DNA of 64,000 nucleotides from Planctomycetota bacterium (GTDB taxonomy: Bacteria > Planctomycetota > PLA2 > JAEUHO01): NCBI GenBank assembly GCA_029259775.1, contig JAJDEN010000015.1, positions 275,348-339,347 on the forward strand, in the 5' to 3' direction. Each line of letters opens with the position of its first letter. Position 1 is the stretch's first letter. The notes below the pieces were generated by a model, which worked only from the letters and a program-made list of their open reading frames with translations, did no database searches and had not been told where the DNA came from. Of the stretch, positions 54,695 through 63,337 are shown piece after piece. The translations under genes were made by a program, and so were the position numbers.

Positions 54695-55408
54695 ATGGCT
54701 GACTTCGACCAACAACGTATGCAATCGGGCGCGGCAACGCGCGCCGCGGACATCGACGAGGGTCTGCGCGCGTATATGTTGAGCGTTTACAATTACATGA
54801 GCGCAGCGCTCGTGATCACCGGTGTTGTGGCTTATGCCGGTGCCGTTTCTGGTGTCTATTATGCGCTCGCGCAAACACCGTTGATTTGGGTGGTGATGCT
54901 TGCACCGCTCGGTTTGGTGTTTTTCCTGTCAGCGCGCATCAACAAGATGAGCGCAAGCTCCGCACAGTTGACCTTTTGGGTTTTTGCGACGCTGCTGGGC
55001 CTGTCGCTCGGATACGTGTTCCTGGCCTATACAGGTGAAAGTGTGGTCACGACCTTCTTTGTGACCGCTGCCGCCTTTGGGTCGTTGAGCCTTTATGGGT
55101 ATACAACCAAGCGCGACCTGTCTGGCATGGGCTCTTTCATGATCATGGGTCTGTTCGGGATCATTATCGCGTCCGTCGTGAATATCTTCCTTGCAAGCTC
55201 AGCGCTGCACTTTGCGATCTCTGTGATCGGGGTGCTGGTCTTTGCAGGTCTCACGGCCTACGACACCCAGAGCATTAAAGAGATGTACAATGAGAGCGAT
55301 GGCTCTGAAGTTGGCACAAAGAAGGCTGTGATGGGCGCGCTGCGTCTCTATCTCGACTTCATCAACATGTTCCTCTTCCTGCTGCAGTTCCTGGGCAACC
55401 GGGAATAG
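54695..55408 (+). CDS. Bax inhibitor-1/YccA family membrane protein
   Basis: 237 residues with about seven transmembrane helices after a soluble start. MLSVYNYMSAALVITGVVAY, YALAQTPLIWVVMLAPLG, FTAYDTQSIK-like LTAYDTQSIKEMY and the late LRLYLDFINMFLFLLQFLG are the family marks; the two Asp near the C-terminal half are typical of the BI-1 calcium/proton leak fold. In E. coli YccA binds and modulates the protease FtsH. The ATG at 54695 has AAAGGGAT upstream. A strong terminator follows. Confidence 0.92.
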   Translation: MADFDQQRMQSGAATRAADIDEGLRAYMLSVYNYMSAALVITGVVAYAGAVSGVYYALAQTPLIWVVMLAPLGLVFFLSARINKMSASSAQLTFWVFATLLGLSLGYVFLAYTGESVVTTFFVTAAAFGSLSLYGYTTKRDLSGMGSFMIMGLFGIIIASVVNIFLASSALHFAISVIGVLVFAGLTAYDTQSIKEMYNESDGSEVGTKKAVMGALRLYLDFINMFLFLLQFLGNRE

Positions 55409-55428
55409 GAAGAGCTGCAACGCTAGTG

Positions 55429-55461
55429 AAAACCCCGGGCCTTCATGGTGCCGGGGTTTTT
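55429..55461 (+). terminator. Rho-independent terminator after the YccA-type gene
   Basis: AAAACCCCGG pairs with CCGGGGTTTT around a 12-base loop (55429-55460) and runs into TTTTTCTTT. Both the stem and the T-tract are good. Confidence 0.88.
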
Positions 55462-55640
55462 CTTTGGGCGCTGGCGTTGGGGATTCCAGCAGGATTTCTG
55501 GGGGGAAACCTGCAACGACGCTGATTGGCCTGTAAAGACGCTCCATATAGGATGCGAGTCATATCGAAGTTGTCATCGCGGACACCAACCTGTTGGTGAG
55601 CCTGGATCCATTGGGCTTTTACTTGTGTCTCTGATTCAGT

Positions 55641-55670
55641 ATGGACCCCGGATCAAGTCCGGGGTGACAG
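55641..55670. repeat. Palindromic intergenic repeat, copy A
   Basis: ATGGACCCCGGATCAAGTCC and onward to GGGGTGACAG; ACCCCGGA and TCCGGGGT form an 8-bp stem around TCAAG (55645-55665). Related to copies B and C near 63.2 kb. Confidence 0.85.
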
Positions 55671-55698
55671 CAGAGTAGGTGAAGAAAAAGGTGAAAGC

Positions 55699-56130
55699 TC
55701 AGTCGACGAGGCGGAGTTTCTTCCTGTCCAACACGCGGATGACTGTCGCCAGATCATGCCCACGCTTTAGGATGGCGCCCGTCGCGGCGATGACCTGATA
55801 GGCGCCTTGTTTGCGCGCAAGCTTGGGGTGTTTCTCGACCCGATAGAGCGGGATCTCGCTCGAGCGGCGGAAGATCGAAAAGACGGCCTTGTCTCTCAAC
55901 GCGTCAATGGCATAGTCCCGCCATTCGCCTGACGCCACTTTGCGCCCATAGAGGTTCAGGATCGTGTCCAGCTCCCGGCGTTGCCAGGATACTTCGCTTG
56001 GCGCGTGGTTCCGGCCTGCTTGATAGCCATTGCCAACGATCACGAGACTTGATGTGGAACTCGATGTGGCGCTCGATGTGGCACGGGGGCTTTTTGCCGG
56101 CTTCAGGCGTGTTGGGGGCGATTGATCCAT
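55699..56130 (-). CDS. DUF2794 domain protein
   Basis: 143 residues. After a Ser/Thr-rich start, the region RRELDTILNLYGRKVASGEW, YAIDALRDKAVFSIFRRSSE, PLYRVEKHPKLARKQGAYQV and ATVIRVLDRKKLRLV follow, the characteristic blocks of DUF2794. This family is found almost only in Alphaproteobacteria, and is one of the clearest taxonomic markers for the right part. Its function is unknown. It is encoded opposite to the flanking genes. Confidence 0.9.
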   Translation of the reverse strand: MDQSPPTRLKPAKSPRATSSATSSSTSSLVIVGNGYQAGRNHAPSEVSWQRRELDTILNLYGRKVASGEWRDYAIDALRDKAVFSIFRRSSEIPLYRVEKHPKLARKQGAYQVIAATGAILKRGHDLATVIRVLDRKKLRLVD

Positions 56131-56572
56131 TGTGTAAATGATCGCGCGCTACTGCTCGGAAGACAAGGGTTTCTGCGGTCGAGCGAGACCATGTGTTGCG
56201 CAGAAATCACAATCTTGCCCTTTTTCGGCCCCGGGTCGGTCACATGGGCTGCCTACCTTTCAATTGTTGCCTTACAGGCCCGGTCTTGAAAGTCTCCGGT
56301 TCTTTCAGCCCCCCAGCCCCACCGGATCGGTCAGGGCCGGGCCGCTAAGATCTCCTCGATCTCCCCCCCTTTTTTGAGGGACCAGAGTGAGGCAACAGAC
56401 TGAAGGGTGGTGCTTCCTCTGATTTGTCAGAAGCGGCTCACCCTTTTTTCTTGTTTGATCTGTTTGTCGGCGCACTCTCGTGGGCGCAGAAGTCTGCAAT
56501 TTTTGCTCAAAGTGCTTGTTTTTTGTCTGCTACCCTCCCCCCAAACAAACAAAGAATACAAAGGGGAGAGAT
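56131..56572. other. Intergenic stretch between DUF2794 and SDR genes
   Basis: No convincing gene. It holds an inverted repeat at 56170-56206 and several C/T-rich runs, including CCCCCCC followed by TTTTTT near 56,364-56,377 after a weak AGATC/GATCT hairpin. The end of the stretch has AAAGGGGAGAG as a good ribosome binding site for the SDR gene. Confidence 0.6.
56170..56206. repeat. Inverted repeat TTTCTGCG/CGCAGAAA
   Basis: Perfect 8-bp arms at 56170-56177 and 56199-56206 separated by 21 bases, in the divergent region between the DUF2794 gene and the SDR gene. An operator is possible, but there is no other support. Confidence 0.35.
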
Positions 56573-57295
56573 ATGCGTCTTCAGGACAGAGTTGCCATTG
56601 TGACCGGAGCGGCCAGTGGTATTGGCCGGGCATCAGCGGAGATGTTTGCAGCAGAGGGGGCCAAGGTTCTGGCCGTCGATCTGGAGCCCTTCACGCTGGA
56701 TCATGACAACATCCAAACGCTTGATCAGGATGTAAGCGCTGACACAGCGGCTGCCAGGATTGTCGGTGGCGCGGTGGAGCGCTTCGGCAAGTTGGACATC
56801 TTGATGAACAATGCGGGCATTGGCGGTGGCGCGCCCATCGCTGAATTTCCTGATGAGCTCTGGGAAAAGAACCTGGCAGTAAACCTGACACCCCACTTTA
56901 AGCTGTCAAAAGCTGCCATTCCGCATCTGAAAGAAAGCGGAGCAGGGCGGATCATCAATGTGGCATCTGTCATGGCTGAGGGGACGGATTATGGTCTGGC
57001 CGCCTATAGCGCGGCTAAGGCTGGCGTTGCGGGGCTCACACGCAATCTGGCGCTGGAATTGGGGCGCTTTGGGATCACGGCGAACTACATCCTGCCTGGC
57101 GCCATTCGCACCGGCATGACGGTGAATTTCAAAGACCCAAAGATCGCTGAAATCTGGGCGAAGAAATCTCCTTTGAAACGTCTCGGCGAACCCATCGATC
57201 TTGCGCGCGGTGCCTTATTCCTTGCTTCCGATGATGGTGGGTTTGTTACAGGACACGGGCTCAATGTGGATGGCGGATTAATGCTGCGGGTTTAG
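56573..57295 (+). CDS. SDR-family NAD(P)-dependent oxidoreductase, first copy
   Basis: 240 residues. TGAASGIG near residues 12-19 is the nucleotide-binding site, NNAG near 80 is the stabilising motif, and the active site has Ser in NVASVMAEG with YSAAK. The C-terminal GHGLNVDGG is typical of classical SDRs. The start MRLQDRVAIVTG is preceded by AAAGGGGAGAG. Substrate unknown. The next SDR gene follows after 14 bases; the two may act in one pathway on related alcohols. Confidence 0.92.
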   Translation: MRLQDRVAIVTGAASGIGRASAEMFAAEGAKVLAVDLEPFTLDHDNIQTLDQDVSADTAAARIVGGAVERFGKLDILMNNAGIGGGAPIAEFPDELWEKNLAVNLTPHFKLSKAAIPHLKESGAGRIINVASVMAEGTDYGLAAYSAAKAGVAGLTRNLALELGRFGITANYILPGAIRTGMTVNFKDPKIAEIWAKKSPLKRLGEPIDLARGALFLASDDGGFVTGHGLNVDGGLMLRV

Positions 57296-57309
57296 GGAGA
57301 GAACAAGAA

Positions 57310-58128
57310 ATGCAGGATCTCAAAGGTAAGACAGCTGTTGTCACCGGCGGTGGCGATGGCATTGGGCGGACACTGACGTTGGAGCTTGCAAAAGCGGGGG
57401 CCGATGTGGCTGTCACCGACATTCGGGCTGATGCTGCAGAAACAGTGGCGGGCGAAGCTGCAGCGTTTGGCGTGAAATCCATGGGCCTGGCGTGCGACGT
57501 TTCTGATGAAACCGCGATTAGCGAGATGGCCAGTCAAGTAACCGCTGAGCTCGGATCAGTGCAGATCGTCTGGGCCAATGCGGGTCTGGGCATTGGGCAA
57601 GGCTTCACGACCGCCAAACGGGACAATCTGCGCTGGATGTATCAGGTCAATGTAGATGGCGTGATCGACACGGTGCGTGCCTTCTCCGACAGCCTGAAAG
57701 AACAAGATGAGTTTCGCGCCATTGGCGTGACCGCTTCAATGGCAAGCCTGACACATCCTGATGCAGGAACACCGTCTTACTCAGCCTCGAAATATGCGGT
57801 GATGGGCATAGCCGAAGGCTTGCGCACCGAACTCGCGCCGGATGGGATTGGGGTGACGGTCTTATGTCCTGGTCTCGTGAATACCCGCATCTGGGATGGG
57901 GCGCGGGCGCGGCCAGAGAAATTTGGTGGACCGCGCTTTGCGCCAGAAGACGCTGGTGCCCATTGGCGCGACGCTGGCATGTCTGCAGAGGAGGTGGGGC
58001 GCTGGGGTGTCGAAGCCCTTCGAGAAGGCCGCTTCTTTGCTGTCATGCCCAACAATGAAGCAAGTCGTGAGGCGGTTGCTGTTCGCCAGGCCGAGATCCT
58101 CGCGGGGATCCGCTATCCCGGGGATTGA
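57310..58128 (+). CDS. SDR-family oxidoreductase, second copy
   Basis: 272 residues. TGGGDGIG near 13-20, WANAG near 88 (NNAG replaced by ANAG), Ser in TASMASL and YSASK near 155-160. The C-terminal part is longer than in the first copy and ends AEILAGIRYPGD. SDR members with this tail act on varied alcohols and ketones. It forms a likely two-gene operon with the upstream SDR, from which it is clearly different in sequence. Confidence 0.9.
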   Translation: MQDLKGKTAVVTGGGDGIGRTLTLELAKAGADVAVTDIRADAAETVAGEAAAFGVKSMGLACDVSDETAISEMASQVTAELGSVQIVWANAGLGIGQGFTTAKRDNLRWMYQVNVDGVIDTVRAFSDSLKEQDEFRAIGVTASMASLTHPDAGTPSYSASKYAVMGIAEGLRTELAPDGIGVTVLCPGLVNTRIWDGARARPEKFGGPRFAPEDAGAHWRDAGMSAEEVGRWGVEALREGRFFAVMPNNEASREAVAVRQAEILAGIRYPGD

Positions 58129-58334
58129 TATCTTAACGTTGCAGCTCTAACCCTCTGGCCTGTTTACGAAAATGACCGATTGTTCACGTGCCACCCTCTT
58201 GTACCGGGACCCGCCAAAATGGCATAAGGGGGAGGGGCAAGGCGGGCTTGATATCCGCCCGATCGGGAGAGAAAGTCATTACGGCAAACGACACCAGACA
58301 CACGGGTTCATCGTCCAGCGGCGCAACCGCACCG

Positions 58335-59327
58335 ATGATCAAAATTGATGGGCTTGTAAAGAAGTTTGGTCCGTTCACAGCTGTGGACGAAATCAGCTTT
58401 TCGGTGGCTCGTGGCGAGGTTCTGGGTTTTCTTGGACCAAATGGTGCTGGTAAATCCACCACCATGAAAATGGTGACGGGGTTTCTCGCACCCACAGCGG
58501 GACATATTAGTGTCTGCGGGCATGATGTTGGGCCGGACACGCTGGCGGCTCAGCGGATGATTGGCTATCTGCCGGAAGGCGCGCCTGCCTACGCAGACAT
58601 GACGCCTTTGCAGTTTTTGCGCTTCATTGCCGATATTAGAGGTCTCAAAGGACCTGCGGCCATGGCTGCTATTACCCGCGCTGTGGATCGTACAGAAATT
58701 GCGGGTGTTATGGAGCAGTCCATCGAAACCCTTTCCAAGGGGTTTCGCCGCCGTGTGGGGCTGGCCCAGTCGATTCTCCATGACCCGCCGGTATTGATCA
58801 TGGATGAGCCGACGGATGGTCTCGACCCCAATCAGAAATTTGCCGTGCGAAAGCTTATTGCGGAGATGGCCCCGACGAAGGCGATCATCATTTCGACCCA
58901 TATTCTGGAAGAAGTTGATGCGATTTGTTCGCGCGCGCTCATTATTGACCGTGGCCGGATCGTTGCCGATGGCACGCCAGCTGCTCTCACGGCGCGTTCG
59001 CGCTATCACAATGCTGTCACGCTGACGCTGGATGCGAGTGACGCCGATGCGGCGCGTCCCGTGCTGACCGCCATTGAGGGCGTTGCTTCTTTGGAAGAAG
59101 ACGCGCGCGGCGCTGATCATTCTTTCACGCTCTTTGCTGCAAGCGCAGGTGAAACAGATACAAGTCTTGTCGACCGGGTTGGCAATTTGGCGCGGGAGAA
59201 ATCCTGGAACGTCCGCACGCTCTATGGGGAACCTGGGCGGCTTGATGAGGTCTTCCGGTCTTTGACACGCTCGGATACCCAGATCGCAGAAGCAGCCATG
59301 GACTCTAAGCAGGATAGCGCGGCATGA
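58335..59327 (+). CDS. GldA-type ABC transporter ATP-binding protein
   Basis: 330 residues from ATG 58335. MIKIDGLVKKFGPFTAVDEI, Walker A GPNGAGKST, GYLPEGAPAYADMTPLQFL, signature LSKGFRRRVGLAQ, Walker B LIMDEPTDGLDPNQ and STHILEEVDAICSRAL match the GldA/ABC-2 export group. A C-terminal regulatory domain of about 90 residues follows. The start is uncertain: no ribosome binding site precedes 58335, while GGGAGAG at 58265-58271 precedes an in-frame ATT at 58278, and the frame is open back to GTG 58188. The permease gene overlaps by four bases. Confidence 0.85.
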   Translation: MIKIDGLVKKFGPFTAVDEISFSVARGEVLGFLGPNGAGKSTTMKMVTGFLAPTAGHISVCGHDVGPDTLAAQRMIGYLPEGAPAYADMTPLQFLRFIADIRGLKGPAAMAAITRAVDRTEIAGVMEQSIETLSKGFRRRVGLAQSILHDPPVLIMDEPTDGLDPNQKFAVRKLIAEMAPTKAIIISTHILEEVDAICSRALIIDRGRIVADGTPAALTARSRYHNAVTLTLDASDADAARPVLTAIEGVASLEEDARGADHSFTLFAASAGETDTSLVDRVGNLAREKSWNVRTLYGEPGRLDEVFRSLTRSDTQIAEAAMDSKQDSAA

Positions 59328-60058
59328 GAGAGACCCTTGCGATCTTCAAACGCGAACTGGCGGGTTATTTTGCGACTCCCCTCGCCTTTGTCTTCATGAT
59401 CATCTTTTTGTTTTGCGTTGGTGGCTTCACCTTCTATCTGGGTGGTCACTTCGAAGCAGGCCAAGCAGATCTGAAAGGTTTCTTTCAGTTCCATCCCTGG
59501 CTCTATCTCTTTCTGATCCCGGCAATTGCCATGCGGCTGTGGGCAGAAGAACGCCGGGTTGGCACGATTGAGCTTTTGCTCTCCCTGCCCATTCCGCTTT
59601 GGTCTGCGGTGCTGGGTAAGTTTCTGGCGGCATGGGTTTTTGCGGGGCTTTCGCTTGCGCTCACCTTCCCTATGTGGCTCACGGTTGCCTATCTCGGTGA
59701 TCCAGACCACGGAGTGATCCTTGCAGGTTATGTGGGGTCTTTCTTCATGGCAGGCGGTTATCTCGCCATCGGATCCTGCATCTCAGCCACAACCCGCAAC
59801 CAGGTTATTGCTTTTGTTGTGAGTGTGGTCGTGTGTTTTCTCTTCACTGTTTCGGGCCTTCCCATCGTCACTGACTTTGTGTCGGTCTGGGCACCGCAGG
59901 CGGTTCTCACCACGATTGCCTCCTTTAGTTTCCTCACCCATTTCGAGGCGATTGTCGAAGGGGTGATTGATCTGCGTGACATTATCTACTTCATGACGCT
60001 GATTGGCGTGTGGCTGGTGGCCTGCGGCATTGTCGTTGATATGAAGAAGGCGGGATAG
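59324..60058 (+). CDS. GldF-like ABC-2 permease
   Basis: 244 residues with six transmembrane helices (FATPLAFVFMIIFLFCVGG; WLYLFLIPAIAMRLW; FLAAWVFAGLSLALTFPMWL; YVGSFFMAGGYLAIGSCIS; VIAFVVSVVVCFLFTVSG; YFMTLIGVWLVACGIVV). RLWAEERRVGTIELLLSLPI is the conserved ABC-2 permease phrase. ATGA overlap with the ATPase gene. In Bacteroidetes GldA/F/G belong to gliding motility; here the same type occurs in an alphaproteobacterium, where gliding is not implied. Confidence 0.9.
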   Translation: MRETLAIFKRELAGYFATPLAFVFMIIFLFCVGGFTFYLGGHFEAGQADLKGFFQFHPWLYLFLIPAIAMRLWAEERRVGTIELLLSLPIPLWSAVLGKFLAAWVFAGLSLALTFPMWLTVAYLGDPDHGVILAGYVGSFFMAGGYLAIGSCISATTRNQVIAFVVSVVVCFLFTVSGLPIVTDFVSVWAPQAVLTTIASFSFLTHFEAIVEGVIDLRDIIYFMTLIGVWLVACGIVVDMKKAG

Positions 60059-60062
60059 AAAC

Positions 60063-61991
60063 ATGGACACGCAAATTTCCCGCCGAGCCATTTCCATTGC
60101 GACGCTTGTGTTGCTCGCCGTTTTCTTTGTGGCGGTCAATCTCTTTTCGAACATCTCATTTCGCACGAGCCGGATTGATCTCACGCAAAGTGCTCTCTTC
60201 ACTCTGTCAGATGGCACCCGCAATATGCTGCAAGAGATTGAAGAGCCGATCACGCTACGCTTCTTCTTCTCAGAATCTTTGGCGACGGATTATCCGCGCA
60301 TTCGGACCTATGCGGGACGTGTGCGGGACATTCTTGAGGAAATGCGTTCCTACTCTGATGGGAACCTTGTGCTAGAGGTGGTCGATCCAGAGGCTTTCTC
60401 CGAAGATGAAGACCGGGCGCAGTCCCTGGGGCTCAAAGGCGCGCCGACGACGGAAGGCGAAGTCATCTATTTTGGTCTTGCCGGGTCTAATCTTGTTGAT
60501 GGACTTGAAGCCATCCCCTTCTTCACGGATGAGCGGGAAGAATATCTGGAATATGACATTGCGCGCCTGATTCAGAATTTGAAACGCCCTGAGAAGCCGG
60601 TGCTTGGAATTGTCACGAACCTGCCGCTCGACACAGGCGCTGGTGGTTTGCAGGCCGCGATGCGGGGCGAAAGCCAGTCCTTCCTGATTTATGATGAGTT
60701 GCTTGATCGGTTTTCTCTGGAATTTCTGGAGCAGGATTTTGACAGCATTCCAAATTCCATCGATGTGGTGATGATTGCTCACCCCAAGCCGCTGGACGAT
60801 CAAACGACCTATGCCATTGATCAGTTCATGATGCGTGGTGGGCGGGCACTTGTGTTCCTTGACCCGCATTCGGAAGTGAGCCTGACGGCCGGGCCTAACG
60901 GACAGCCGGTGCAGGGCTATACAGAAGCATCCAGTCTTGACCGGCTGATGACAAGCTGGGGTGTGGACCTTGATCCGACGAAAGTGATCGGCGACAGAGG
61001 CAATGCACAGCGTGTGCAGGCAGGGCGCGATGTGCGTCGCCAACAGACCGACTATGTGGTTTGGATGGCGCTTGGGCCTGATGATGCAAACAGCGATGAC
61101 GTTGTAACCGCCGACATTGATCGGCTTAATCTCGGCACTGTCGGGCATCTGGTTCAGCGCGATGATGCAACGACAAGCTTCACCCCTGTGCTCAGCTCTT
61201 CCACGGATTCCATGTTGCTTGATCTGGAATTTGTAAAAACAGGACCGACGCCTGACGCGCTCTTGCGGGCCTTTGAGGCGACGGAAGAGGCGTATGTTAT
61301 TGCCGCGCGGGTAGCTGGTCCCCTGAAGAGTGCATTCCCCGATGGGGCGCCTCCTGCAGAAGCAGAAGAGAGTGTGCCAGGCGCCTTGCCGGACCCCGCC
61401 GAGCACCTTGCAGCCTCGACAGAGAATGCGAACCTCATCATTGTGGCCGATTCTGAGATTTTCGATGACCGCTTCTGGGTGCAGGAGCAGAGCTATCTGG
61501 GGGAGCGCATTGCTATTCCCATGGCCGACAATGCGACCTTTATTCTGAACGCGGTTGATAATCTGATGGGGTCGAACGATCTCATCTCGCTTCGGGCCCG
61601 TGAAAAATCTGAGCGGCCTTTCCTGGTGGTGGATGCGCTTCGCCGGGAAGCAGAAGCGACCTTCCTTGCAGAAGAAGAGGCGCTTCAGGCGAAGATCGCG
61701 GAGACCGAAGAGCGGTTGGCTGCGCTGCAAACCCGGGCTCCTGCTGGCGCTGATGTGGAAGAGTTTCTTTCCGAAGATGAAGCTCAGGAGATTCGGGCTT
61801 TCCGCGCAGAGCTTGGGCAGAGCCGCACGGCATTACGCGACGTTCAACGGAACCTGCGCCGGGGTATTGATGAGCTTGGCTCGACAGTACGTTTTGTCAA
61901 TGTCGCGCTCGTGCCGTTGATGATTATGGCGCTTGCGCTCATTTTGGCGCTTCTTCGCGCGCAGCGGCGAAAACGCCGCGCTGGACTGTAG
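60063..61991 (+). CDS. GldG-like ABC transporter auxiliary protein
   Basis: 642 residues. One N-terminal helix (ISIATLVLLAVFFVAVNLFS), then 'FRTSRIDLTQSALFTLSDGT', the phrase conserved in GldG-type proteins. A large soluble domain follows with KPVLGIVTNLP, VVMIAHPKPLDD and GGRALVFLDPHSEVSL, which resembles the GIFT/IFT52-type fold. A coiled coil lies near 535-605 (AKIAETEERLAALQ) and a C-terminal helix at 620-640. It lies four bases after the permease gene and probably acts outside the membrane on the same substrate. Confidence 0.88.
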   Translation: MDTQISRRAISIATLVLLAVFFVAVNLFSNISFRTSRIDLTQSALFTLSDGTRNMLQEIEEPITLRFFFSESLATDYPRIRTYAGRVRDILEEMRSYSDGNLVLEVVDPEAFSEDEDRAQSLGLKGAPTTEGEVIYFGLAGSNLVDGLEAIPFFTDEREEYLEYDIARLIQNLKRPEKPVLGIVTNLPLDTGAGGLQAAMRGESQSFLIYDELLDRFSLEFLEQDFDSIPNSIDVVMIAHPKPLDDQTTYAIDQFMMRGGRALVFLDPHSEVSLTAGPNGQPVQGYTEASSLDRLMTSWGVDLDPTKVIGDRGNAQRVQAGRDVRRQQTDYVVWMALGPDDANSDDVVTADIDRLNLGTVGHLVQRDDATTSFTPVLSSSTDSMLLDLEFVKTGPTPDALLRAFEATEEAYVIAARVAGPLKSAFPDGAPPAEAEESVPGALPDPAEHLAASTENANLIIVADSEIFDDRFWVQEQSYLGERIAIPMADNATFILNAVDNLMGSNDLISLRAREKSERPFLVVDALRREAEATFLAEEEALQAKIAETEERLAALQTRAPAGADVEEFLSEDEAQEIRAFRAELGQSRTALRDVQRNLRRGIDELGSTVRFVNVALVPLMIMALALILALLRAQRRKRRAGL

Positions 61992-62003
61992 AGGAAAGCG
62001 CCC

Positions 62004-63134
62004 ATGAGCCAGTTACAAAATACACTCCGTACACTCGTTAGCGCTCCGGGACCCTTGCGCAATCTGCTGCTGCTTGCAGGGGCCACTCTCTTCTTTGTTG
62101 TGGCGGCGGCGATTGCGCTGTCCACTCAAAAGGAAGCGACGTCTGCCCAGTTTGAACCTGTGCTCTTCTTCCCGGGTCTTAATGAGACGGTGGGGCAAGC
62201 CACGCGTCTGGTTTATACGACGGGCCAGGGTATGCAGGGCGTCGCCAACATTACGATTGATCGGGACGAGGACGGCGTGTGGCGGGTGTTGCAGCGCGAA
62301 GGCTATCCTGCGCGCACCGACCGGGTGCGGAAAACCATTCTGGGGCTGACCGAGCTCGAAGCCTTTGAGCCACGGACATCGAACCCTGAATGGCATCGCA
62401 ATCTGGGGCTCCTGGAGCCGGAAAATCTCGGCCGTGCCGTGCGGGTGCAATTGCTGGACAGAGACGGCAATGAGATTGCGGGCCTACTGGCGGGTGAAAT
62501 TGTTGAGGCCTCGAGCGATCTGCAGGGTCGTGGGTTTCTCTATGTCCGCCGCGATGGCGAAGATCAGACTTGGCTCGCCCGAGGTGCGATCTCTCTCGAC
62601 AAGGATGTTGCCAATTGGCTTGATCCAAGCGTTGTGAAACTCTCACAGGAACGTATTGCCAAAGTGACTTTGTGGTCAGTGTCTGAAACGCCCGCTATCC
62701 TGTCACGCACATCGCCAGAGCATCCAAACTTTGTTGTTGAAAATCTGCCTGTGGGCGCTGTCTCGCGGGGTGCGCCGATTGTAAATGCAAGCGCAACGGC
62801 CTTTGCGAGCTTTGGTTTCCTGGACGCGGTGCCGGTTGAGTCCCTGATTTTCAATAACCCGCCAGTGGCAGAGATTGTGACCTTTGATGGCCTCAAGCTC
62901 ACTCTGACCATGGCCGGGGCCAATACAGGCATGTGGGCGAAGATCGTGGCGTCCAAAGATACTTCGATGCTTGATGAAGGCGCGGCCACACGTGCGCTGG
63001 ATGCCGAGATTGCTGAGATCAATGGGCAGATGGGCGACTGGGCGTATAAGCTGGAACAGAATCTGGGTCTGCGTCTTACCCAAACCATGGGGGGGCTCAC
63101 CCGCCCAGTGGTTGATGGGACGGATGCACCTTAG
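62004..63134 (+). CDS. DUF4340 domain membrane-anchored protein
   Basis: 376 residues. One N-terminal helix (NLLLLAGATLFFVVAAAIAL), then a beta-rich domain with VWRVLQREGYPARTDRVRKT, ILGLTELEAFEPRTS and LGLLEPENLGRAVRVQLLDR, the DUF4340 blocks. Such proteins are regularly encoded after GldG-like genes. Function unknown. AGAGGAAAG precedes the ATG, 12 bases after the GldG-like stop. Last gene of the four-gene operon, followed by the palindromic repeats B and C. Confidence 0.85.
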   Translation: MSQLQNTLRTLVSAPGPLRNLLLLAGATLFFVVAAAIALSTQKEATSAQFEPVLFFPGLNETVGQATRLVYTTGQGMQGVANITIDRDEDGVWRVLQREGYPARTDRVRKTILGLTELEAFEPRTSNPEWHRNLGLLEPENLGRAVRVQLLDRDGNEIAGLLAGEIVEASSDLQGRGFLYVRRDGEDQTWLARGAISLDKDVANWLDPSVVKLSQERIAKVTLWSVSETPAILSRTSPEHPNFVVENLPVGAVSRGAPIVNASATAFASFGFLDAVPVESLIFNNPPVAEIVTFDGLKLTLTMAGANTGMWAKIVASKDTSMLDEGAATRALDAEIAEINGQMGDWAYKLEQNLGLRLTQTMGGLTRPVVDGTDAP

Positions 63135-63166
63135 GGTGAAGCGGTGAGCTTGCGTTTTTACGCTGC

Positions 63167-63194
63167 TGTCATCCCGGGCTTGACCCGGGATCCA
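63167..63194. repeat. Palindromic intergenic repeat, copy B
   Basis: TGTCATCCCGGGCTTGACCC and onward; ATCCCGGG (63171-63178) pairs with CCCGGGAT (63184-63191) around CTTGA. Inverted relative to copies A and C. Confidence 0.85.
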
Positions 63195-63214
63195 TAGTGA
63201 ATTTGACGGGTTCC

Positions 63215-63244
63215 ATGGACCCCGGATTAAATCCGGGGTGACAG
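63215..63244. repeat. Palindromic intergenic repeat, copy C
   Basis: ATGGACCCCGGATTAAATCC and onward to GGGGTGACAG. ACCCCGGAT (63219-63227) and ATCCGGGGT (63231-63239) form a 9-bp stem around TAA. It lies head-to-head with copy B in the convergent gap between the DUF4340 and DUF1223 genes. Confidence 0.85.
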
Positions 63245-63337
63245 TGAGAGTAAGCCTCTTGATCGTCGAGCCTGTCGTCCCTGGATGCCAGAAACAAGTC
63301 TGGGCATGATCTTGGACAAGCGCCAAGTTGCCTCGGT

